A stretch of 64,000 nt of DNA from CAYPPG01 sp964412555. GTDB taxonomy: Bacteria; Hinthialibacterota; Hinthialibacteria; Hinthialibacterales; Hinthialibacteraceae. The position numbers and the translations under genes are program-made. The DNA lies in assembly GCA_964412555.1 (NCBI GenBank), contig CAYPPG010000005.1:62001-126000 (forward strand), given 5' to 3'. Position 1 is the first letter of the stretch. The number at the start of each line of letters is the position of its first letter. The notes beneath the pieces were generated by a model. It made no database searches and was not told the DNA's origin. It saw only the letters and a list, made by a program, of their open reading frames with translations. Positions 54,422-62,132 of the stretch are shown here, one piece after another.

Positions 54422-54479
54422 TTACTTTGATACGGCGGTTTCCTTTCGAGATCAATCATCCAAAACGATGTGTCCACGT

Positions 54480-54526
54480 AAGCGGGTAGCCATGGCAAAC
54501 TGTCAGATTTACCCTGGCGGTACAAG
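54480..54526. repeat. Degenerate family B repeat, inverted
   Basis: AGCGGGTAGCCATGGCAA... followed by TTACCCTGGCGGTA matches the reverse complement of the 49320-49360 unit with scattered changes. Reading frames crossing it (54468-54701) are artefacts. The rest of the gap up to 54711 shows nothing recognised. Confidence 0.55.
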
Positions 54527-54711
54527 ACACGAGGTCGCTGAACTATACAGCACATCTGGTCTTGTAAGATGTAGAACCGACCAACACCAACTTGGATTAT
54601 GGGGAGCGAGAGTAAACAAATGCATTGCTCTTGCAGCTCTACTCATGCACTTTGTGCCTTGGTGCGAATGGCTACAATGGATATATCGAAAGTCTTTTTA
54701 AGTTGAGGTTT

Positions 54712-55857
54712 ATGTTCATGATTCGCAAAATTTTGATTATCGGGTTGAGTTTGATTATCATTGGTGCTGGGGGAACCGCGTTTTTTATGTATAAAACGCG
54801 GAAGATGAACGAAGAGAGCTGGAATAAAATCCATATCGCACAGGCGATGATCGAAGCCGAGGATTATCAAGGTGCCGTCAAACATTTACTCCCAGTCGTA
54901 CAGCTGGGGAAAAAATTCGAGGCGGCGGATGTTGCGCTCTATACATTGGCGCAAGCCTATGAAGGTGCCGGTTCTTCGGAATCTCATATTTTATGGAAGC
55001 GGTTGGTCGAGGATTTTCCGGACAGTCCTTTTCATGATGAAGCACGATTGAGCCAGGCTCAATCTCTCGTCAAAAAAGAACCGGAACAGGCTCAACGCTT
55101 GTTCAAAGAACTGGCCCAGGAAGCGAAAGCGGATGTTCGGGATACAGCATTGTTAGGATTGGCAAAAGCCTATGAAGCGGAGCACAAGATTGATGACGCC
55201 TGCGCATTGTACTACGACGTAATCGAATCGGCAACCAATGAAAAAACCATATCCCAAGCCAAAGACCGCCTGACGGAAATCAACACGGAATTGCTGTGGT
55301 CTCCGGTACTCGATGAATTTTGCGAATTATACGAGATTCAAAGAGGCGATGCCCCGATTACCATCGCGGCTGCCCGCAAAACAACGGCCTGGTTTATTCT
55401 CGAAGCGAATAATCTAGGAAAAACTCTCCGCCCCGGCAAAAAGATCAAAGTTCCCAAAGAACCGTTGTGCATCGTCGTGGACAAAAGCAATTGCCGCTTG
55501 AATTTATTGACGGAAAGCGGAAAATTCGTGAAATGGTATCCGGTTGGAATCGGAGAACAGGATTACAAAACACCCGCTGGAGAGTATAAAATCGAAACAA
55601 AAGAAATCGATCCTACCTGGTTCAGCCCCGATCAAGGAGTCATCAAACCCGGTGATCCGGAGAATGCGTTGGGAACCCGATGGATGGGCATTGGAAGCAG
55701 CCTCGGCATACACGGCACCAATGCTCCGGAAACTATCGGTTATCGCAAAAGCGCCGGTTGCATCCGCATGCATAACAACGATGTCGAAGAGTTGTACAAA
55801 CTGGTAACCTATGGAACGCGGGTGACAATTACCGAGAACCTTTTTGTGACTGAATAA
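54712..55857 (+). CDS. L,D-transpeptidase with TPR and LysM-like region
   Basis: It has 381 residues from ATG 54712 (GAGG 6 bases upstream; ATG 54718 also possible). An N-terminal membrane anchor (KILIIGLSLIIIGAGGTAFFMY) is followed by TPR-like helices (about 40-195), a LysM-like peptidoglycan-binding segment (EIQRGDAPITIAAARKTTAWFILEANNLG, 208-236) and a YkuD domain with H334 in IHGTN and the catalytic motif S347-A-G-C350-IRM. It cross-links peptidoglycan by a penicillin-insensitive 3-3 bond or attaches proteins. It is followed directly by family A copy 4. Confidence 0.9.
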   Translation: MFMIRKILIIGLSLIIIGAGGTAFFMYKTRKMNEESWNKIHIAQAMIEAEDYQGAVKHLLPVVQLGKKFEAADVALYTLAQAYEGAGSSESHILWKRLVEDFPDSPFHDEARLSQAQSLVKKEPEQAQRLFKELAQEAKADVRDTALLGLAKAYEAEHKIDDACALYYDVIESATNEKTISQAKDRLTEINTELLWSPVLDEFCELYEIQRGDAPITIAAARKTTAWFILEANNLGKTLRPGKKIKVPKEPLCIVVDKSNCRLNLLTESGKFVKWYPVGIGEQDYKTPAGEYKIETKEIDPTWFSPDQGVIKPGDPENALGTRWMGIGSSLGIHGTNAPETIGYRKSAGCIRMHNNDVEELYKLVTYGTRVTITENLFVTE

Positions 55858-55864
55858 TCTGGGA

Positions 55865-55915
55865 GCGCGGGCATCCCTGCCCGCATTATGATAAGTGCAG
55901 ACCAGAGGTCTACAC
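55865..55915. repeat. Short palindromic repeat, family A, copy 4
   Basis: Hairpins GCGGGCA-TCCC-TGCCCGC (55867-55884) and GTGCAGACC-AGA-GGTCTACAC (55895-55915). It begins 7 bp after the transpeptidase stop and may act as a transcript end. Confidence 0.7.
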
Positions 55916-56098
55916 CTCAATGCCACATTATTCACTTTACGCATTTTCTTTTTATTGGGGATTGTGAAATATCCTGGTTTCCAATATAATACTTTTTTTT
56001 CCTGCATTCTTGTTTGATCGATGTAAAACCATCATGGTTTTCCCCAAATGCTGCATTGAAGCGGGTATTGGATTTTTCAGAAAGGGGGTGCAGGCGAT

Positions 56099-56986
56099 AT
56101 GTCAAATCGTGAACTTTTTTCCAAGCATCTCATCGAGGCCCTCCCCTACATTCGCTACTTTTACGCGAAAACTGTCGTGATTAAATACGGAGGAGCCGCG
56201 ATGGCGGACGAGTCCCTAAAACAGGAATTCTGCCGTGACATCGTTTTGATGGATTTTGTCGGCATGCGTCCGATCGTGGTGCACGGAGGGGGACCCCAAG
56301 TCACGAATCTTATGAAACGCCTTGGAAAAGACTCCCAATTTGTCGATGGACTTCGAGTGACGGATAAGGAGACCATCGATATCGCAGAAATGGTGTTGAC
56401 GGGTGGAGTCGGGAAGGATATTGTCGCCCGCATGAATTTGGAAGGAGGCCGTGCCGTCGGTCTCTCCGGAAAAGATGCGAATTTGATTCGAACCAAAAAA
56501 TTCATACACCGCAGCCAGGCGGATCCGTCCCAGGAAATCGATATCGGTTTTGTCGGAGAAGTCGAATCGATCGATCCGCATGTTCTCAATACTTTGGAAG
56601 AAGGCGGACTGATCCCTGTCATTTCTTCGGTTGGGATGGGCCGCGATGGCCATGCCTACAATATCAATGCGGATACCGTGGCCGGAGAAATCGCGCGCGC
56701 TCTCAAAGCGGAACGATTGGTTTTGTTGACGGATACCCAGGGTGTATTGAAAACAAAAGATGATCCGTCTTCTTTAATCACTTCGTTATGTGCCACGGAT
56801 GCGCAAAACTTGATTACATCCAGCATCGCTCAAGGAGGGATGATCCCGAAAGTGAAAGCCTGTTTGCGGGCGCTCGGTGGAGGAGTAAAAAAAACCCATA
56901 TCATTGATGGGAGAACTCCACATTCCGTCCTGCTCGAGTTGTTTACAGATACCGGCGTCGGTACTCAAATATTTCCCGATGCATGA
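56099..56986 (+). CDS. argB: Acetylglutamate kinase
   Basis: It phosphorylates N-acetylglutamate in the second step of arginine synthesis. It has 295 residues. The glycine loops IKYGGAAM (28-35, with AAM in place of NAM) and VHGGGPQV (61-68) are the family signature, and DTVAGEIARALKAERLVLLTDTQGVL is the ATP- and substrate-binding region. An N-terminal helix (about 1-20) is longer than in minimal enzymes and resembles the arginine-sensitive type, so feedback inhibition is plausible. AAAGGGGG precedes it. argD follows after 60 bp. Confidence 0.96.
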   Translation: MSNRELFSKHLIEALPYIRYFYAKTVVIKYGGAAMADESLKQEFCRDIVLMDFVGMRPIVVHGGGPQVTNLMKRLGKDSQFVDGLRVTDKETIDIAEMVLTGGVGKDIVARMNLEGGRAVGLSGKDANLIRTKKFIHRSQADPSQEIDIGFVGEVESIDPHVLNTLEEGGLIPVISSVGMGRDGHAYNINADTVAGEIARALKAERLVLLTDTQGVLKTKDDPSSLITSLCATDAQNLITSSIAQGGMIPKVKACLRALGGGVKKTHIIDGRTPHSVLLELFTDTGVGTQIFPDA

Positions 56987-57046
56987 AAGATGCATTTTCG
57001 GTTGCATGCCGGCATAGAAGCCACTTATAGAAAGGATAGTTTTATC

Positions 57047-58243
57047 ATGACTCCTGCCGAGAGGATCCGCGCACGAGCCGATCAGTATCTGATGGGCAAC
57101 TATGGTTCCCCCGATCTCGCGTTGGTTCGCGGGGAAGGTGTTTACGTCTGGGATGCGGATGGAAACCGGTACCTCGATCTCCTATCCGGATTGGGAGTGA
57201 ATAATCTTGGACATTGTCATCCCAAAGTCGTCTCGACAATCCGGCGGCAGGCTGAAACTCTTCTTCATGTGTCGAATCTTTATTTAATCGAACCGCAAAC
57301 GCAGTTGGCGGAGCTGTTGGTTACGCATAGCAGCGCAGACAAAGTGTTCTTTTGCAATAGCGGAACGGAAGCGATCGAAGCTGCCATCAAAATGGCCAGA
57401 CGCTTTTCGTACGATCATCACGGCGAAGGGCGTCACAAGATTATTGCCTTGAACAACTCGTTTCACGGACGCACGATGGGAGCGCTCTCTGCAACCGGGC
57501 AGACGAAATATCATCAAGGATTTCAACCATTGCTAGAAGGATTTCTCCATGTTCCGGTGAATGACATCGAAGCCATGCGAAATGCCATTGATGAAAGCGT
57601 CTGTGCGGTCATGCTGGAGCCGGTGCAGGGAGAAGGCGGGATTTATCCTTGCACGGCCGAATATGTGCGCGAAGTGCGAAAACTATGCGATCAGAATGAT
57701 CTACTATTGATTTTTGACGAAATCCAGTGCGGTTTGGGCCGCAGCGGTCATTTGTTCGCCGAGGACGAAATTGGGATCGAACCGGATTTGATCACTTTGG
57801 CGAAAAGTCTGGCGGGCGGTATCCCCATTGGTGCACTTCTCGCCAAGGAAAAACCGGCCGCATCGTATGTGGCCGGCACTCACGCCGCGACGTTTGGCGG
57901 CAATCCATTGGCGGCTGCCGCGGGTTGCGCAGCCTTCCAAGTGTTGTTGGATGAGAAATTGCCGGAACGAAGTAAACGATTAGGCCGGCTCTTGATAGAA
58001 CAACTGGAGTTTCTGAAAAACAAATATTCCTTTATTTCGGAAATCCGGGGTAGGGGATTGATGGTCGGTGTTCAATTCGACTCGCCTGTGGCGGATGTGA
58101 TCATAACAATGAGAGAGAACGGTTATCTGGTTGGTCCGGCCGGTCCGAACGTTCTTCGTTTCTTGCCGCCCTTGATTATCGAAGAAGACTTGCTCTTCGG
58201 AGCGGTCGAATCGCTGGACCAAATATTATCTGAACGACAATAA
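57047..58243 (+). CDS. argD: Acetylornithine aminotransferase
   Basis: A PLP-dependent class III aminotransferase converting N-acetylglutamate semialdehyde to N-acetylornithine. It has 398 residues from ATG 57047 (AAAGGA upstream); a longer frame from 56990 is not family-like. Motifs include SGTEAIEAAIKMAR, NSFHGRTMGALSATGQ, DEIQCGLGRSG and the PLP lysine region ITLAKSLAGGIPIGALL. It lies between argB and argF as in many arginine operons. It may also act in lysine synthesis, as ArgD can. Confidence 0.95.
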   Translation: MTPAERIRARADQYLMGNYGSPDLALVRGEGVYVWDADGNRYLDLLSGLGVNNLGHCHPKVVSTIRRQAETLLHVSNLYLIEPQTQLAELLVTHSSADKVFFCNSGTEAIEAAIKMARRFSYDHHGEGRHKIIALNNSFHGRTMGALSATGQTKYHQGFQPLLEGFLHVPVNDIEAMRNAIDESVCAVMLEPVQGEGGIYPCTAEYVREVRKLCDQNDLLLIFDEIQCGLGRSGHLFAEDEIGIEPDLITLAKSLAGGIPIGALLAKEKPAASYVAGTHAATFGGNPLAAAAGCAAFQVLLDEKLPERSKRLGRLLIEQLEFLKNKYSFISEIRGRGLMVGVQFDSPVADVIITMRENGYLVGPAGPNVLRFLPPLIIEEDLLFGAVESLDQILSERQ

Positions 58244-58266
58244 TCATAAATTTGACGAGTGCGCCG

Positions 58267-58291
58267 GGGGCGGTTTGCTTTGAACCGCCCC
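58267..58291 (+). terminator. Probable terminator between argD and argF
   Basis: A perfect 9-bp stem GGGGCGGTT / AACCGCCCC with a 7-base loop, followed by an imperfect T-rich stretch (CATCCTTTTA). It may reduce rather than stop read-through into argF. Confidence 0.6.
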
Positions 58292-58331
58292 TCATCCTTT
58301 TACAAGGAAAACGCAGAAAAGGAGAAATCCG

Positions 58332-59267
58332 ATGAAGAAACGCGATTTATGCACCGTGGACGATCTAAACGGGGAGGAACTGCAAACGATCTTCGAGTTG
58401 ACGGCGGACATGAAGAGTAATCCGGGCAAACATGCCAAATGTCTGGCCGGGCAAACCATGGCCATGATCAATGAAAAACAGTCTCTTCGCACTAAAGTCA
58501 CGTTTGAAGCCGGAATTCAACAATTGGGTGGGTATTCTGTTTATTTGACCAATCAAGATATCAATTTGGGGAAACGGGAACCCGTCAAAGATATTGCCCG
58601 CAATTTATCGCGTTGGGTTGAGATCATTGTCGCGCGTGTGTATCAGCAAGCGACAATCGATGAGCTGGCGGAGTATGCGGATATCCCGGTGATCAATGCG
58701 CTTTCCGATGATGACCATCCTTGCCAGGCGATCACGGATATGTTCACATTATGGGAATTTGTGCGTAAGAAGAAGAATTTAAAGGGCTTTCAACTGACCT
58801 ATGTCGGCGACGGGAACAATGTGTGTAATTCATTGATGCGAATCGCTGCATTGACGGGAGTCGAATTGACAGTCAGTACCCCTGTCGGATATGAACCCAA
58901 TGCACAACTCATGAAAGCCTGTCAAGACAAGGGAGCGTCTATCGGGTATGAAATCGATCCGAGAAAAGCCATTGCCAATGCAGATGCGATTTACACGGAT
59001 GTGTGGGCAAGTATGGGCCAAGAAAGTGAAGCGGAAAAACGCAGAAAGGCTTTTTTAGGATATCAGGTAAATAGTGAACTGCTCGGCTTTGCCCCTTCTC
59101 ATGCCGTGATTATGCATTGTTTGCCCGCTCATCGGGGAGAGGAGATCACCGATGAGGTATTGGAATCCGAGCGCTCCATTGTGTTCGAACAGGCGGAGAA
59201 TCGCCTGCATGGGCAGAAAGCGCTGATGTGTTTCTTGATCAAGAATGGTGATATCCCTTCTATCTGA
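58332..59267 (+). CDS. argF: Ornithine carbamoyltransferase
   Basis: It makes citrulline from ornithine and carbamoyl phosphate. It has 311 residues. The carbamoyl-phosphate loop reads S51-L-R-T (the SLRT variant of STRT), with HPCQ (129-132) and DVWASMG (223-229) binding ornithine, and HCLPA (262-266) as the catalytic cysteine motif. The HCLPA pair separates it from acetylornithine carbamoyltransferases. AAGGAG lies 7 bases before the ATG. Confidence 0.95.
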   Translation: MKKRDLCTVDDLNGEELQTIFELTADMKSNPGKHAKCLAGQTMAMINEKQSLRTKVTFEAGIQQLGGYSVYLTNQDINLGKREPVKDIARNLSRWVEIIVARVYQQATIDELAEYADIPVINALSDDDHPCQAITDMFTLWEFVRKKKNLKGFQLTYVGDGNNVCNSLMRIAALTGVELTVSTPVGYEPNAQLMKACQDKGASIGYEIDPRKAIANADAIYTDVWASMGQESEAEKRRKAFLGYQVNSELLGFAPSHAVIMHCLPAHRGEEITDEVLESERSIVFEQAENRLHGQKALMCFLIKNGDIPSI

Positions 59268-59297
59268 AGGAATTAAAACTAGTGGTTTGAAAAACAT

Positions 59298-59325
59298 AAG
59301 GGGTAGTTGGTTTAAACTGCCCCTT
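59298..59325 (+). terminator. Rho-independent terminator after argF
   Basis: An 11-bp stem AAGGGGTAGTT / AACTGCCCCTT (one G-T pair), with TTTCTC following. It is similar in sequence to the 58267 stem. Confidence 0.7.
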
Positions 59326-59415
59326 TCTCATTGATTTACAGAAAATTACAGTAACTCTCTTTCCGAAAATTCACGAATAGCATTATTAGGCTTCACTCCT
59401 GATTGAACTTCTCGT

Positions 59416-59997
59416 TTATTTCCTTATATAGGCATGATGGTCGGTCACAGGTCCCGGACCCCAGTGAACGATGTCTCCCAACGAATAGAGTCCATTCGAC
59501 ACTTCAAAAGCAAAGGCATGATTCATTTCATAATCCGGACCTAAGGAACGGTGCATGTAACGAATCCAATGAGGAAACGGCACATCGCTTGAACATCCCG
59601 CCAACGAAAACACCTCCGACGTGAAGCATTTCCAATTGTGAGGCAGCCAATGAGCCTCGTCGGTGTCTCCCGCGTAATGATAATACACTGTTCCGTTCCA
59701 GTTCATCTTCGCTTCCGCATTATGAAACGGATCGACCGGACAAGAGGTTAAATAAGCTACCGGAGTCGTTAATTCACGAAGTCGAGGCGGGCGTCCTTCA
59801 TTCGGCCCCAATGGATAAGCATTCCATTCCAAATAGTACTGTTCCATCGCCGTAGATTGGGCCTTCAAATCCGCATACACTCGGGCGATTTTCGCGCGGG
59901 TTTGTGCATTCAGAAAATTCGGTACGGCAATAGCCGCTAAAATCCCTATGATGGCCACGACAATGAGTAATTCGATTAACGTAAATCCCTTTTTCAT
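59416..59997 (-). CDS. Type II secretion/type IV pilin-like prepilin protein
   Basis: It has 193 residues from ATG 59997 (AGGGAG 6 bases upstream). It begins MKKGFTLIELLIVVAI, the prepilin-peptidase site followed by the hydrophobic helix. It shares TTPVAYLTS, PVDPF and the near-terminal NGLYSLGDI with the protein at 20007. The Cys-containing middle (SCPVDPFH, NWKCFTS) may form a disulfide. It lies 23 bp beyond the stop of the exported protein at 60020 on the same strand, so the two are likely co-transcribed. Confidence 0.87.
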   Translation of the reverse strand: MKKGFTLIELLIVVAIIGILAAIAVPNFLNAQTRAKIARVYADLKAQSTAMEQYYLEWNAYPLGPNEGRPPRLRELTTPVAYLTSCPVDPFHNAEAKMNWNGTVYYHYAGDTDEAHWLPHNWKCFTSEVFSLAGCSSDVPFPHWIRYMHRSLGPDYEMNHAFAFEVSNGLYSLGDIVHWGPGPVTDHHAYIRK

Positions 59998-60019
59998 TGT
60001 TACTCCCTGCATTGCATAA

Positions 60020-61765
60020 TCAGTTATCTTTAATTATAACATTTAAAAATAGATCATCGGCAATGATTTCAGATTCTACTTCCTGACCGCTGTTCTGCAC
60101 AAACACATGAAGAGGAGTCGTTGGATTGTTTGCCGTGAAATTTCCACCGATGATCATGGGATCGAGTTGTTCGTTTTCAGACTCAGGCAGGAAATCGACG
60201 GATTGAAATACACCAAGATTATGGTACCCGTTCGTGATAACCATCCCACAGGTTCCGCCAAAGGAGGGAGTATCGCGAATGGCGGTTATCCCAGCGATGA
60301 GGTTGAAGGGAAAACGCTCTTCCAAATCGATGCAGGGAATGCCGATATTGGCGGCAGTATGTTTCGGTTGAAGAGACAACCGGATCGCTACATCCGTTAA
60401 AGACTGAAAGAACGGTAAAATCGCCCCATCGGCTTCGTTGATATTGGCAATCAAGTTATGCAAACCATAATCGAAGGAACCGTGGACTTCGGTGATTTCC
60501 GAATCTTCATAGGAAGGGGTAGTCGTTGTTACTTTCAATTCATCGACATAAAGGGTTTGAGTAAACAATGAATGTAATGGATTGACCGCTTGAATAGCCA
60601 CGATGAGTTGCTCTGAGGGCGGTCTATAGAGGAGATGATATTTTTTGTATTCGCCGTAGGGAATCGCCGGTCCGGTGAAATGGGAATATCCGTACTGACC
60701 TTCGACCGGATAATTGAGGGTCACGATAGCGGCTTCTATCGAAGAACTGGTTCCTCGAAACGAGGCGGAAATGTTGGCATATCCATTGACCGTAATTGGA
60801 AATTTATTGCTTAACCAGACTCCTTGACCGGGAGAAATATCGATTTTTAATCCGTTGCCATCAGTCCCGTCACCTGTTGGGATTGTGTTGAAACTGATCC
60901 GACCTTGGCGATAACCTTTTGGTGCAGCAATGTCCCAATCATCCGGTTCATTGAAATTGGAAAACGCCAGTTCGGAAGGAACAGGTGTGGGAGTCGATGG
61001 TGGACCAGTTTCATAGGTGATAACGAATTGAGGACGATACTCGGGATTCTCTGTTTGTATGGAATCCCACCATATTTCTGTGCCCGGATAGAGACCTGTA
61101 CCCTCATTGATTGGATGAATGGAAATTCCTTTTTTCCAATCGTCGGAATGTAAACCTGCAAGACGGTATTCATTGAATAAATCTGTCAATTGAGGATCGC
61201 CGATCTCAGTCCAACCATTGTATTGAGGAGCGAAAGAAAAGAGTCGAGTTGTATCTGGCATATTGTTAGTCACTAGGGTATTTACGTCCCACACGCTGTT
61301 TGGTTGATGAAGATATAACGTTTGAAATCGCTGTCGGCCAGTACTGATGCTGCGAAAGTGTAAACGAACCTTGAAATCGGTGATTCGATATTGATGATAA
61401 TCATATCCGTATTGATCTGAAAAAAATTGGTTTATATCAAATTGAAACCATATGTTTCCCCACACATACTGATCATAATCGGGCCAAAGAACTTGGAGGC
61501 CAGGATGCTCTTCAAAATTATCGTTAAAGTTTGATGTGTTCCATCCATTCCATGTATCGGAAATGTAAGCAGGATCACTGATTATAAGGGTGTTCACAGC
61601 ATACGGTGCAAATCGCTGGAAATTTTCAGATACCGGTGTTGGAGTTGGGGTCGTAAGGGAAGAACGGGAAAAAGGAGTTGGCTCTGCTTGTGAATGGATA
61701 GAAATGATCAATAAAAAAGAAAAAAAGAAGGGAATGGAGATCAATTTTATAAAATTCGTTATCAT
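60020..61765 (-). CDS. Large exported protein with TP-linkers, partner of pseudopilin
   Basis: It has 581 residues from ATG 61765 (GGGAG 8 bases upstream; a minus-strand promoter at 61802-61831 excludes the longer frame). The signal peptide is followed by TTPTPTPVSEN. Residues about 55-250 form a beta-rich domain (SDTWNGWNTSNF, RITDFKVRLHFRSIS, GTEIWWDSIQT) like the DNRLRE-type or other lectin-like sandwich. After a PTPVP linker, a second sandwich (DDWDIAAPKGYRQGRISFN...) resembles carbohydrate-binding modules, and a third strand-rich region ends the chain. No catalytic residues were assigned. It is probably a polysaccharide-binding protein. Confidence 0.65.
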   Translation of the reverse strand: MITNFIKLISIPFFFSFLLIISIHSQAEPTPFSRSSLTTPTPTPVSENFQRFAPYAVNTLIISDPAYISDTWNGWNTSNFNDNFEEHPGLQVLWPDYDQYVWGNIWFQFDINQFFSDQYGYDYHQYRITDFKVRLHFRSISTGRQRFQTLYLHQPNSVWDVNTLVTNNMPDTTRLFSFAPQYNGWTEIGDPQLTDLFNEYRLAGLHSDDWKKGISIHPINEGTGLYPGTEIWWDSIQTENPEYRPQFVITYETGPPSTPTPVPSELAFSNFNEPDDWDIAAPKGYRQGRISFNTIPTGDGTDGNGLKIDISPGQGVWLSNKFPITVNGYANISASFRGTSSSIEAAIVTLNYPVEGQYGYSHFTGPAIPYGEYKKYHLLYRPPSEQLIVAIQAVNPLHSLFTQTLYVDELKVTTTTPSYEDSEITEVHGSFDYGLHNLIANINEADGAILPFFQSLTDVAIRLSLQPKHTAANIGIPCIDLEERFPFNLIAGITAIRDTPSFGGTCGMVITNGYHNLGVFQSVDFLPESENEQLDPMIIGGNFTANNPTTPLHVFVQNSGQEVESEIIADDLFLNVIIKDN

Positions 61766-61801
61766 GTTGTTGTCTCCCATAAAATGCATGGTCTTTCGTA
61801 T

Positions 61802-61831
61802 ACTATAATCCAAAACCATGAATTTTGTCAA
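61802..61831 (-). promoter_or_regulatory. Promoter for the 60020-61765 gene
   Basis: Minus strand: TTGACA (61831-61826), 18 bp, TATAGT (61807-61802). A start near 61795 is consistent with ATG 61765. Confidence 0.65.
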
Positions 61832-61974
61832 TCAAAAATATTTGCTGATTAAGATTGTTATTTATTGTGCGAGTGGATTATTGGATACCGATTTTGCCCA
61901 GGTTCTATAAGATTGTATTACAAAATTTCCCACCAGGAGTACTGGTTAGATATTGTAAAAAAGAATTGTTTTTT

Positions 61975-62004
61975 TTGACGGTTCTTTTTGAAGAAGTCTA
62001 TTAT
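61975..62004 (+). promoter_or_regulatory. Promoter for the GH127 gene
   Basis: TTGACG (61975-61980), 18 bp, TATTAT (61999-62004). It gives a leader of about 120 bases. The rest of the 301-bp divergent gap (61832-62132) shows nothing else recognised. Confidence 0.6.
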
Positions 62005-62132
62005 TGATATCTTGTATTGAAGAGAGTATCTTCTATTTGTATTCCATTTCTTTCTACGTACTTATCCTTGTGTAAGATGAGTGAGAAGGGAATACTGTTT
62101 TAGAAATTATGAGATTCTCTAGGAGGCATAGA

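Noticed and set aside
54468..54701. 77-residue reading frame before the L,D-transpeptidase gene
   Set aside because: It covers the degenerate family B repeat and has no ribosome-binding site or recognisable protein features.
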